DNA of 10,315 nt from Candidatus Ratteibacteria bacterium (lineage in GTDB: Bacteria; CAIJMQ01), in assembly GCA_028715665.1 (NCBI GenBank), contig JAQURI010000048.1, forward strand, positions 1 to 10,315. Direction: 5' to 3'. The translations under genes were made by a program, and so were the position numbers. Below are positions 1 to 8,030 of the stretch, piece after piece. The first letter of the stretch is position 1, and every line of letters begins with the position of its first letter. The notes beneath the pieces were generated by a model. It was not told the origin of the DNA, did no database searches, and worked only from the letters and a program-made list of their open reading frames with translations.

Positions 1-1
1 A

Positions 2-1153
2 AATGGTGTGGCTGTTAAGGGTGGCTATGCAGGTATTGGCGCGCAAGACCCCAATGCGCGGGATATAGTTGCGTATCCAACCATACTAAGCGGCGACCTC
101 TTAGGTAATGACGGCAATCCGCCCAACTTCTCTAACTACACCGACAACAGTTACAATGTTGTCTTGGGGAATTTTGTTGACAAAACAGCGATGATTGAAG
201 GATTCACGGTTGAACACGGTTACGGCACTTATGGCTGCATACGCACCTCGTACGTACATTCTTGGACAGTCGGCGGCGGCGGCATGCGCAACGAATTCGG
301 TTCACCTACAGTTAAAAATTGCACATTCAGATATAACAAAGCGGAAAGATACGGAGGCGCAATAGTTAATATTGCCGCATCTCCCGAGATAACTGACTGC
401 ACCTTCATCGGAAACATAGCAGACAAAACAGTCGGAACGGGAGGCAGCGGTGGCGCGATTTGGAACTGCGATTTATATTATTACAGTCTTTACCCTGAAA
501 TGTACTGCACTCCAAAAATTAAAAACTGTACTTTCATAGATAATTACGCTTCCGTATGGGGTGGAGCAGTATACTCCGAGTGGTTCAGCGAATGTGAAAT
601 TACTGACTGTATGTTTGTTAATAATCATAGTTCCTACGGAGGTGCTATAGCTAATAGTGGAGCTATAATGACAGTCACAAGCTGTGTCCTTGCCGGAAAT
701 AATTCGGGACTGGATGGCGGCGGATTGTGCAACTGGGATGCTTCCATAGTAATCAAAAACTCTACATTCTACAATAATCATGCGGGTTATAGGGGAGGCG
801 GAGTTTTCCATATGGGAGAGTCCCCCACTACGCTTACAAACTGCATCATATGGGACAATACGGATAACTATTCAGGCAACGATGAGGTGTTCATTCTTAA
901 CAGAAATGACTCTGTAAATATAACTTATTGCAACATAAAAATTAGCTGTGGAGGTACAGGTAATATTAGTACGGACCCATTATTCGTGGATGTAAGCAAT
1001 CCGTTAGACAATGGCTTGCGTTTGGCTGCAAATAGTCCTTGTATTGATAGGGCAAATGATTGTAAAGCGCCTTATACTGATATATTAGGTAGGTTCCGTG
1101 TAGATATTCCGGGAATCGGTTCTTCAATTGTTGACATAGGTGCATATGAATAT
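2..1153 (+). repeat. Beta-helix module 1 of the first gene (B type, N-terminal part missing)
   Basis: The module is cut at the window start just before VKGGYAGIGAQDP. It has the B-type signature TILSGDLLGNDGNPP followed by N-Y-x-D-N-S-Y. About seven rungs follow, with dyads such as KNCTF, TDCTF, TDCMF and TNCII. The end block is TYCNI, then DPLFVDV, SPCIDRAND and DIGAYEY. Confidence 0.8.
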
Positions 1154-2404
1154 AGGGTATGGTACGTTGACGATAATGCGCCGGCTACCCCCACTCCGAA
1201 TGGCAAATCCTGGAATACTGCTTTTAATTATTTACAGGATGCTCTTGCTGTGGCTAAAGATGGCGATGAGATTTGTGTGGCACAGGGTATTTATAAACCT
1301 ACTCAAGGCTCTGACCGAAATGCCACATTCCGACTCAAAAACAGCGTATCTATTAGAGGCGGCTATGCCGGATATGGAACACCAAATCCCGATGCATATG
1401 ATATAGCAAATTATCCAACCATACTAAGCGGTGACCTCTTAGGTAATGACGGTAATCCGCCCAACTTCAATAATTATGGCGATAACAGTTACAATGTTGT
1501 AACCTGCAAAAATATCAACTCTACTACAATACTTGAAGGGTTCATTATTAGAGGCGGAAATGCCGATAACCCAGCACAACAACATTATCCTTATAGTTGG
1601 GGTGGAGGTATGGTGGTCGAAAGCGCAAGCCCGACTGTAAAAAACTGTATATTTGATAGTAACAGGGCTTATGAGTGGGGCGGAGCAGTATTTATCGGCG
1701 CTAGCGGAAAATCGCCAAAGTTTATAAACTGCATATTTTATAACAACCGCGCTGATGGACTTGTAAAAAGTTATTACTTGCGTAACAGATATGTAATGAT
1801 ACCAATGGGTAGCGGCGGTGCTGTAAACATCTTATACGGCTCTCCGGAATTTACAAACTGTGTATTTGCCGGCAACTATGCAAACAACGGCGGCGGAGCA
1901 ATAACACATGCTTATGATAAAGCAAAAATAATAAACTGCACCTTCTCCGAAAACTATTCGTATTATGACGGCAATGGAAAAGGCGAACATATATACAGTT
2001 ATTTCAGTAATGGAAAAATAACCAACTCTATATTGTGGAACGACCACTTCACCGACGGGGAAGCAATACACACTGAAACATGTCCCAACGGACCACTGCC
2101 AACTATTACTTATTGCGATGTAAAGGATGGCTATACAGGAGAAGGCAATATTAACAGTGACCCGTTATTTGTGCAGGTATATTTTTATGATGAGATACAC
2201 CACCATGAGGTATTTAATCCTATGGGCGATGACGGCATATTCTTTACGGATGACGATGGGTTGCAGCTCGGCGTAGGTAATCCGCACAATCCGTGTGTTA
2301 ATACAGCTAATGATGATGTTGCGCCTTCAACTGATATACTCGGGACTGAGCGTTCTGGCATTTGCCAGACTGCCGATATGGGCGCATACGAATATACACC
2401 TTAG
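2..2404 (+). CDS. Right-handed beta-helix repeat protein (choice-of-anchor Q type), 5' truncated
   Basis: This is the C-terminal part of a large protein, presumably secreted or surface-exposed. The frame is open to the window edge: the codons before GTG 8 read N-G-V and match the 'RLKN-V' part of the other modules, so the true start lies upstream and GTG 8 is not a start. It contains the rest of one module (ending IGAYEYR at about 1153) and one complete module from WYVDDNAPATP (W at 1160) to MGAYEYTP. Each module has GGYAG, a TILSGDLLGNDGNPP block, several rungs of the form NC-x-F-x-x-N...GGG, then GNI.(T/S)DPLFV and a terminal DxGAYEY box. The rungs are the PbH1 parallel beta-helix pattern. 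No catalytic site, C-terminal transmembrane helix or sorting signal is visible; the protein stops right after the last module. Adhesion or polysaccharide binding is possible but not shown. The gene precedes a paralogue by 44 bp with no GC-rich terminator between, so an operon is likely. Confidence 0.88.
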   Translation, partial: NGVAVKGGYAGIGAQDPNARDIVAYPTILSGDLLGNDGNPPNFSNYTDNSYNVVLGNFVDKTAMIEGFTVEHGYGTYGCIRTSYVHSWTVGGGGMRNEFGSPTVKNCTFRYNKAERYGGAIVNIAASPEITDCTFIGNIADKTVGTGGSGGAIWNCDLYYYSLYPEMYCTPKIKNCTFIDNYASVWGGAVYSEWFSECEITDCMFVNNHSSYGGAIANSGAIMTVTSCVLAGNNSGLDGGGLCNWDASIVIKNSTFYNNHAGYRGGGVFHMGESPTTLTNCIIWDNTDNYSGNDEVFILNRNDSVNITYCNIKISCGGTGNISTDPLFVDVSNPLDNGLRLAANSPCIDRANDCKAPYTDILGRFRVDIPGIGSSIVDIGAYEYRVWYVDDNAPATPTPNGKSWNTAFNYLQDALAVAKDGDEICVAQGIYKPTQGSDRNATFRLKNSVSIRGGYAGYGTPNPDAYDIANYPTILSGDLLGNDGNPPNFNNYGDNSYNVVTCKNINSTTILEGFIIRGGNADNPAQQHYPYSWGGGMVVESASPTVKNCIFDSNRAYEWGGAVFIGASGKSPKFINCIFYNNRADGLVKSYYLRNRYVMIPMGSGGAVNILYGSPEFTNCVFAGNYANNGGGAITHAYDKAKIINCTFSENYSYYDGNGKGEHIYSYFSNGKITNSILWNDHFTDGEAIHTETCPNGPLPTITYCDVKDGYTGEGNINSDPLFVQVYFYDEIHHHEVFNPMGDDGIFFTDDDGLQLGVGNPHNPCVNTANDDVAPSTDILGTERSGICQTADMGAYEYTP
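1160..2395 (+). repeat. Beta-helix module 2 of the first gene (B type, complete)
   Basis: This is a complete module of about 412 residues. It opens with WYVDDNAP, then GKSWNTAFNYLQDAL, EICVAQGIYKPTQG and ATFRLKN. The block TILSGDLLGNDGNPP makes it B type. Rungs include KNCIF, INCIF, TNCVF and INCTF, then TNSILW. It ends with TYCDV, DPLFV, DDGLQL, NPCVNTAND and ADMGAYEY. The aromatic-acidic opening and the closing box recur in the neighbouring gene. Confidence 0.82.
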
Positions 2405-2410
2405 AAAATA

Positions 2411-2434
2411 AATAAATATATATATATATTTATT
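2411..2434. repeat. 24-bp perfect A/T palindrome just before the ribosome binding site
   Basis: The 24 bases from 2411 to 2434 consist only of A and T and are exactly their own reverse complement, with a (TA)n core flanked by AATAAA and TTTATT. They sit in the 44-bp gap between the two beta-helix genes and touch the AGGAGA at 2435. In RNA they could form a weak all-A-U hairpin directly upstream of the ribosome binding site. There is no G+C stem and no T-run, so it is not a normal intrinsic terminator. A role in translation control or as an AT-rich promoter element is speculative. Confidence 0.6.
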
Positions 2435-2440
2435 AGGAGA
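2435..2440 (+). promoter_or_regulatory. Shine-Dalgarno site of the subtilase gene
   Basis: AGGAGA lies 8 bases before ATG 2449. It fixes that ATG as the start and agrees with the signal peptide that begins there. Confidence 0.85.
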
Positions 2441-2448
2441 AACAAAAG

Positions 2449-5400
2449 ATGAAAACAAAACTGATATTTTTTGTCTCTGTTCTAAGTTTAGTTTTATTAT
2501 TAGGTATTACCGGCACAACTTATGCATCCGGCAAAACGCTTTATGTCCCCAAAGATTTTGCGACGCTGCAAGAGGCGATAAATGCGGCGGAAGACGGGGA
2601 TACAATCTCGGTAGCAGAAGGGACATATAAAGGTAATATCAACTTCAAAGGCAAATCAATAACTTTAACCTCCGATTCTGCCAATACTATAATAGAAGGA
2701 ACGGAATCAGGCAGTGTAGTCACAATAGACAGCAATGCAATATTAAAAGGATTTACAATAACAAGCGGTGACATTGACTGTAGAGGAATATATATAATAG
2801 ATGCCTCTCCGACAATAGAGGACTGCATTATTGTTGGAAATAAAACCACTCAAGACGGTAGCGGGATATACGCAACAGAGAATTCCAGTTCCAAGATAGT
2901 CAACTGCATAATCACAGAAAATAGCGGCAAGAAAAGGACAACACAAGTTGCTGGCGGTAATCCCTATATTACCGATTCCTACGTTGAAGACCAGGGATTG
3001 GTAACCGGGTCAGCCGTTATTGAAGAGGGAGAACAAGATGAACAAGTTACGGTTCCCGAAGATAATTTGGATACTGGTTCCGAACTTACTCTTCCATATC
3101 AACAAGGAGAACTGCTCGTGCGCTTTGCTCCAGTAGAAAGCAGAAGAAACAAGAGTAGAATGCGCACTGCTTCGGAGAGAACGGATGTTTTGGGCTCTGC
3201 TTCTCGTCGGGGCAAAAAAGGTTCCATGACAATAAAGCGCAATTTTAAAGTTATGCCTAATTTGAGCCTTGTAAAACTTCCGGAAGGAATGGATATAAAG
3301 GAAGCAATGGAAGTATTAAATAGTACCGAAGGGATTTTATATGCCGAACCAAACTATCAGTTAAGAGCTTTCGATACGTTTATCCCTAACGATGATTTAT
3401 TTGAACAACAGTGGGCACTGGACAATACGGGCCAGACGGGCGGAACTATTGATGTTGATATTGACGCCGCGGAAGCATGGTATGTTGCCGGATATGCTGA
3501 ACAGGCAGGCCCCGGGCATGTAATTGTGGCGGTTATTGATTCGGGAGTAGATTATACTCACCCTGACCTGGCGCCAAATATGTGGATAAATACCGGTGAA
3601 ATACCGGACAATGGTATTGATGATGACGGCAACGATTATATTGACGATGTTTACGGCTATAATTTTGTTGCTAAAAATGGCGACCCATTAGACGACCATC
3701 TCCATGGCACGCACTGCGCGGGAATAATAGGCGCCGTGGATAACAACGAAATTGGCGTAGCAGGTGTGTCATCCAACGTAAAAATAATGGCATTGAAATT
3801 TCTTGATTCATTAGGTCTTGGCCTGACATCAGACGCAATTGGTGCCATTGAATACAGCATGATGATGGGTGCTAAGGTAATAAATGCTTCATGGGGTGGT
3901 TCCGGTTACAGCACGGCTCTTAAAGATACTATAGATTTAGCGGGAGATGCGGGGATAGTATTTGTGGCTGCTGCCGGAAACGATTCATCAGACATTGATA
4001 TTCCCATGTTGCGTGTTTATCCTGCGGGTTTCAACTGCAACAATATCGTAACGGTTATGTCGACAGACCACAACGATGAAAAGGCATCAACTTCAAATTG
4101 GGGAGCTACAACAGTTGACATCGCTGCTCCCGGCGATGAGATTATAAGCACGTTTCCTACTTATATGACGTCTACAATGCAGCGTTATGGTTTTTCTACT
4201 TATTATGAAACTATAGGCGGAACATCAATGGCAACACCTCATGTAGCCGGAGCATATGCTCTTCTGTGGTCCAAGAACCCGACCTTGACCTACTCAAAAT
4301 TTAAAAATGTTATTTTACAAACATCAGACAAAATACCGTCCCTTGACAATCTTTGTGTTTCGGAAGGGAGGTTGAATCTGTTAAACGCGATTAACGCTGT
4401 GCAAGCATGGTATGTTGATGATGATGCGCCTGCGGGCGGAGACGGCAAATCATGGGATACTGCTTTCAAATATTTACAGGATGCTCTTAGCGATACACAA
4501 CTTCAAGCCGGTGACGGAATCCTGGTAGCCCAGGGAACATATAGACCCGACCAGGACAAAAATAATCCGGACGGCACAGGAGATAAGACAGCGACTTTTC
4601 AACTTGTAGATAATGTAATTATAAATGGCGGTTATGCGGGCATAGGGGCTGTAAATCCCAACGAAAGAAACATAGAAACTTATCAAACTATACTAAGCGG
4701 TTACATCGGAACTTTCATTAATCCTGATAGCAGGTGTTATCATGTCGTAACTGCTAATGATATAAATTCAACCGCGGTTCTCGACGGTTTTACGATTACG
4801 GATGGAAAAGCGTATATTGACCAAAGACCTGCCCAGGGAGACTATAGGGTGAGAGGCGCCGGTATTTTCAATTATAATAGCAGTGTTAAGATTGCAAACT
4901 GCACATTTGAAAACAACTTCGCTTTTGACGGTGGCGGAATGTACAATAATAACAGCAGTTCGACAATTACAAATTGCGTATTTAGAAACAACTCCGCATA
5001 CTCTGTTGGTGGAGGGATAGAAAATGTAGACTCTTCCCCCCAATTTACAAACTGTGTGTTCAGTGAAAATGCTACTACTTACGTAGCAGGTGGAGGAGGG
5101 GTAAATAATAGGAATTCTTCACCCAAATTTACAAATTGTGTATTTAGCAATAACAGCGGTATGTACGGAAGCGCCATAAGAAATTCCGATTCTGCTCCGG
5201 AAATTATAAATAGTTCATTCAGCGGGAATTATAGTTTTGATTGTTATGCTGTTATATACAATACTAACAGTAGCCCGATAATAACCAACTGTATATTATG
5301 GGACTATAACGAAATGAATGACGAGGCTCCGGAAATAGTTAATGTGGGGACCTCTGAACCAATAGTTACTTACTGTAATGTAAGAAATGGTTATGGTGGT

Positions 5401-8016
5401 GAAGGTAATATAGGTAGTGAGCCGTTATTCTTGGATGTAGAAAATCCAGCTGGTCCTGATGATAGATTCTTAACATCGGACGACGGCCTGCAATTAACTC
5501 TGAAAAGCCCGTGTATTGATATTGCAGATGATGCAGAAGCATCTTCTAAAGATATACTGGGTCAGGCAAGAGTAGATATTCCCGAAGTAGGTTTATGCAA
5601 AGTAGATATGGGTGCGTATGAATTTACCGGAGTAGGGGTTATCTGGTATGTTGACGATTCATCTTCTTATTATATTAGAAATGGTAAGTCCTGGGAGACA
5701 GCTTTCAAATATTTGCAGGATGCCCTTAATAATCCACAGCTTCAAGCCGGTAATACAATTCTCGTAGCCCAAGGTACTTACAGGCCTGACCAGGAAAGTT
5801 CCGACCTTTCTCAGATTGGCAACCGCAGCGCAACATTCCGTTTGAAAAATGATGTGACTGTCAAAGGTGGTTACTCAGGCATTGAAGCTACAGACCCTAA
5901 TGAACGAGATATCCAATCCTATAAAACAATACTTAGCGGAGATTTATCCGGTAATGACGGCAATCCACCGGATTTTGTTAACTATGGTGATAACAGCTAC
6001 CACGTTGTAACCGCTATCGTAACTGATAATAGCGCTGTGCTGGATGGCTTTACAATTACCGGCGGAAATGCCACCGGCAGTTCAGAAAAAGCTTTCGGCG
6101 GCGGATTATTTAATAGGGGAACACAAGCAGGAAGCCCCACAATTATCAATTGTATTTTTACTTACAACCGCGCCTACTATGGCGGAGCGGTGCATAACGG
6201 CCCGTTCCCCGGCTCTCCTCCGAAAGAACAAAATAAAAGAACGGTTCTAAACAACTGTATTTTCGACCATAATACCAGCAGAGAAGGCGGCGCAATAAAC
6301 GGAGGATTATTAAACATCACAAACTGCGTATTTACCAACAACACAGCCGATGCGGGGGGAAGATACGGTTACGGCGGCGCAATTGCAGGAGGCGACGGCG
6401 AAACGACCAACTGCACGTTCTACGGAAATACTGCCGTTACACACGGCGGCGCCATATGCACCGGGGTCCGCAGTATGACAATAACCAACTCTATCTTCTG
6501 GGGCAATAGTAATGACATCGTCGGTTCTCCTTTTATTCACTATTGTGACGTCGAAAATCCCTCTACTATAGGTGACAACCGCTGGATTAGAGGAACAGGA
6601 AATATAAGCGCAGACCCGTTATTTACAGATACAGAAAATCCATTTTTACATGGTTTGCGTTTATCTGAAGGCAGCCCGTGTATCAATACTGCAAACGATG
6701 ATATTGCTCCGCTGTATGATGTACTGGGAAGACAAAGAATAGATGATGCCGATATGGGCGCATACGAATATTTTGCCAAGACTATATGGTATGTTGATGA
6801 CGATGCGTCTATAGACGGAAACGGCGAATCCTGGGATACCGCTTTTAAATGTCTGCAGGACGCGCTTAAGAATCCGGATTTTAGATATTACTGTGATGAG
6901 ATTTGGGTGGGGCAAGGAACATACAGACCCGACTTGGATAAAGATACTACAATAGAGGAACTAAATGATAGGACTTCATCTTTTCAAATCAAAAGCGGGG
7001 TGATTTTAAAGGGCGGATATGCAGGTATAGGCGCTGAAAATCCCGATGAGCGCGATATAGAAGCTTATCAAACAATACTAAGCGGGCATATAGGCAAAAT
7101 CATGTATGATTACGAGGAATATTACTACACCGAGGATAACAGTTATCACGTTGTAACTGCCATTAATGCGAATGCTACGTCAGCTATTGACGGATTCATA
7201 ATCACGGGAGGATACGCGCGCACCGGCACACAACAATACCCGGCATCAGACGATTACCGCGAAAGAGGAGCGGGTATATTGAATAAAAAAAGCGATATCC
7301 TTATCCAAAACTGTAAAATCATAGATAATTTTGGTTTTGAAGGAGGAGGAATTTTTAATCTTAACAGCGAGCCAACCATTGAAAATTGTGTATTCTCAGA
7401 TAATTCTTCTTTTGGTAATGGAGGCGGGTTATACAATTTAGACTCTTCCCCGAAAATCACAAACTGTATATTCAGCGGCAATAGCAACGCCTATATAGCA
7501 GGAGGGGCGGGAATATCAAATAAAAATTCATCTCCTATAATTACAAACTGTGTATTTAGCGGTAATAGCGCTATTCATGGCAGCGATATGGCAAACTACA
7601 ATTCTTTTGTAGAGATTATAAATTGCTCATTCAGCGGAGATTATCGTTGTTATGGTTCTATCTATAATACTGATAGTAATCTGACAGTAACTAATTCTAT
7701 ATTATGGACCAATGAAGAAGTCCAAATATACAATGAAGGTACCCCGGAACCGATAGTCACTTACTCTGACGTACAGACCGGCTATGGCGAATTACCTTAT
7801 CCTGGCGAAGCGAATATTAATGCCGAACCATTATTTGTAGATACAGATAATCCCGCCGGCTCAGACGGCATATTCTTTACATCGGACGACGGTTTGCAGT
7901 TAACACTGGGAAGCCCGTGTATCGATACTGCAAACGATAGCGTTGCTCCGCCAGCCGATATTTTGGGAGAGGAACGCATCGATGCCGATATGGGCGCATA
8001 TGAATATATAGATTAA
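2449..8016 (+). CDS. Secreted S8 (subtilisin-family) serine protease fused to beta-helix modules, 1855 aa
   Basis: The order of parts is as follows. Residues 1-26 are a signal peptide (M-K-T-K, hydrophobic core, likely cut after T-Y-A). Residues 28 to about 165 are a short beta-helix starting KTLYVPKDFATLQEAI. An acidic linker runs from about 170 to 215. Residues about 217-305 are a fervidolysin-like prodomain (GELLVRF ... LYAEPNYQL). The S8 domain spans about 312-650, and three beta-helix modules begin at W654, W1066 and W1447. The catalytic triad is intact: D364 in VIAVIDSGVD-like VIVAVIDSGVD, H419 in HLHGTHCAG and S593 in GGTSMATPHVAG, with oxyanion Asn N511 in AAAGND. A D/N-rich loop (NGIDDDGNDYIDD, 388-400) is of the kind that binds calcium in related subtilases. 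The enzyme is therefore predicted to be active, exported and autoprocessed. The protein ends two residues after the last MGAYEY, without a recognisable anchor. The substrate is unknown. The start is set by the Shine-Dalgarno site and signal peptide. It is much longer than a typical subtilase (about 300-700 residues). Confidence 0.93.
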   Translation: MKTKLIFFVSVLSLVLLLGITGTTYASGKTLYVPKDFATLQEAINAAEDGDTISVAEGTYKGNINFKGKSITLTSDSANTIIEGTESGSVVTIDSNAILKGFTITSGDIDCRGIYIIDASPTIEDCIIVGNKTTQDGSGIYATENSSSKIVNCIITENSGKKRTTQVAGGNPYITDSYVEDQGLVTGSAVIEEGEQDEQVTVPEDNLDTGSELTLPYQQGELLVRFAPVESRRNKSRMRTASERTDVLGSASRRGKKGSMTIKRNFKVMPNLSLVKLPEGMDIKEAMEVLNSTEGILYAEPNYQLRAFDTFIPNDDLFEQQWALDNTGQTGGTIDVDIDAAEAWYVAGYAEQAGPGHVIVAVIDSGVDYTHPDLAPNMWINTGEIPDNGIDDDGNDYIDDVYGYNFVAKNGDPLDDHLHGTHCAGIIGAVDNNEIGVAGVSSNVKIMALKFLDSLGLGLTSDAIGAIEYSMMMGAKVINASWGGSGYSTALKDTIDLAGDAGIVFVAAAGNDSSDIDIPMLRVYPAGFNCNNIVTVMSTDHNDEKASTSNWGATTVDIAAPGDEIISTFPTYMTSTMQRYGFSTYYETIGGTSMATPHVAGAYALLWSKNPTLTYSKFKNVILQTSDKIPSLDNLCVSEGRLNLLNAINAVQAWYVDDDAPAGGDGKSWDTAFKYLQDALSDTQLQAGDGILVAQGTYRPDQDKNNPDGTGDKTATFQLVDNVIINGGYAGIGAVNPNERNIETYQTILSGYIGTFINPDSRCYHVVTANDINSTAVLDGFTITDGKAYIDQRPAQGDYRVRGAGIFNYNSSVKIANCTFENNFAFDGGGMYNNNSSSTITNCVFRNNSAYSVGGGIENVDSSPQFTNCVFSENATTYVAGGGGVNNRNSSPKFTNCVFSNNSGMYGSAIRNSDSAPEIINSSFSGNYSFDCYAVIYNTNSSPIITNCILWDYNEMNDEAPEIVNVGTSEPIVTYCNVRNGYGGEGNIGSEPLFLDVENPAGPDDRFLTSDDGLQLTLKSPCIDIADDAEASSKDILGQARVDIPEVGLCKVDMGAYEFTGVGVIWYVDDSSSYYIRNGKSWETAFKYLQDALNNPQLQAGNTILVAQGTYRPDQESSDLSQIGNRSATFRLKNDVTVKGGYSGIEATDPNERDIQSYKTILSGDLSGNDGNPPDFVNYGDNSYHVVTAIVTDNSAVLDGFTITGGNATGSSEKAFGGGLFNRGTQAGSPTIINCIFTYNRAYYGGAVHNGPFPGSPPKEQNKRTVLNNCIFDHNTSREGGAINGGLLNITNCVFTNNTADAGGRYGYGGAIAGGDGETTNCTFYGNTAVTHGGAICTGVRSMTITNSIFWGNSNDIVGSPFIHYCDVENPSTIGDNRWIRGTGNISADPLFTDTENPFLHGLRLSEGSPCINTANDDIAPLYDVLGRQRIDDADMGAYEYFAKTIWYVDDDASIDGNGESWDTAFKCLQDALKNPDFRYYCDEIWVGQGTYRPDLDKDTTIEELNDRTSSFQIKSGVILKGGYAGIGAENPDERDIEAYQTILSGHIGKIMYDYEEYYYTEDNSYHVVTAINANATSAIDGFIITGGYARTGTQQYPASDDYRERGAGILNKKSDILIQNCKIIDNFGFEGGGIFNLNSEPTIENCVFSDNSSFGNGGGLYNLDSSPKITNCIFSGNSNAYIAGGAGISNKNSSPIITNCVFSGNSAIHGSDMANYNSFVEIINCSFSGDYRCYGSIYNTDSNLTVTNSILWTNEEVQIYNEGTPEPIVTYSDVQTGYGELPYPGEANINAEPLFVDTDNPAGSDGIFFTSDDGLQLTLGSPCIDTANDSVAPPADILGEERIDADMGAYEYID
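4408..5625 (+). repeat. Beta-helix module 1 of the subtilase gene (A type)
   Basis: It begins at W654 immediately after the protease domain (LNLLNAINAVQA). It opens WYVDDDAPAGGDGKSW and carries the short A-type block ILSGYIG in place of SGDLxGNDGNPP. Then come RGAGIFN and rungs of about 24-25 residues with consensus S-S-P-x-x-T-N-C-x-F-S-x-N. It closes with TYCNV, EPLFLDV, DDGLQL, SPCIDIADD and DMGAYEF. Confidence 0.82.
5644..6771 (+). repeat. Beta-helix module 2 of the subtilase gene (B type)
   Basis: It begins at W1066 (WYVDDSSSYYIRNGKSW). It has the longer B-type block ILSGDLSGNDGNPP followed by N-Y-G-D-N-S-Y, as in the first gene. Rungs carry INCIF, NNCIF, TNCVF and TNCTF, then TNSIFW. 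The end reads HYCDV, DPLFTD, SPCINTANDD and ADMGAYEY. Its last 24 bases are identical to the end of module 2 of the first gene. Confidence 0.82.
6787..8007 (+). repeat. Beta-helix module 3 of the subtilase gene (A type)
   Basis: It begins at W1447 (WYVDDDASIDGNGESW). It has the A-type block ILSGHIG, then DDYRERGAGILN, closely matching module 1 of the same protein rather than its neighbour module 2. Rungs include ENCVF, TNCIF, TNCVF and INCSF, then TNSILW. The conserved TYC is TYS here. The end is EPLFVDT, DDGLQL, SPCIDTAND and ADMGAYEY, then I-D and the stop codon. Confidence 0.82.
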
Positions 8017-8030
8017 AAACAGGATTTATA

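Noticed and set aside
8..10. GTG as the start of the first gene
   Set aside because: The frame is open further upstream to the window edge and those codons continue the conserved module sequence; there is no ribosome binding site. The gene is truncated by the window.
4880..5300. Regularly spaced short DNA repeats that look like a CRISPR array or tandem repeat locus
   Set aside because: The spacing (about 72-78 bases) and degenerate units are the codons of successive beta-helix rungs in an uninterrupted reading frame. There are no identical direct repeats with unique spacers.
229..7979. Several open frames of 60-112 codons on the minus strand across the two beta-helix genes
   Set aside because: They lie fully inside strongly conserved repeat-coding sequence, recur at equivalent module positions and have no recognisable domains or ribosome binding sites. 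They are antisense shadows of the repeats.
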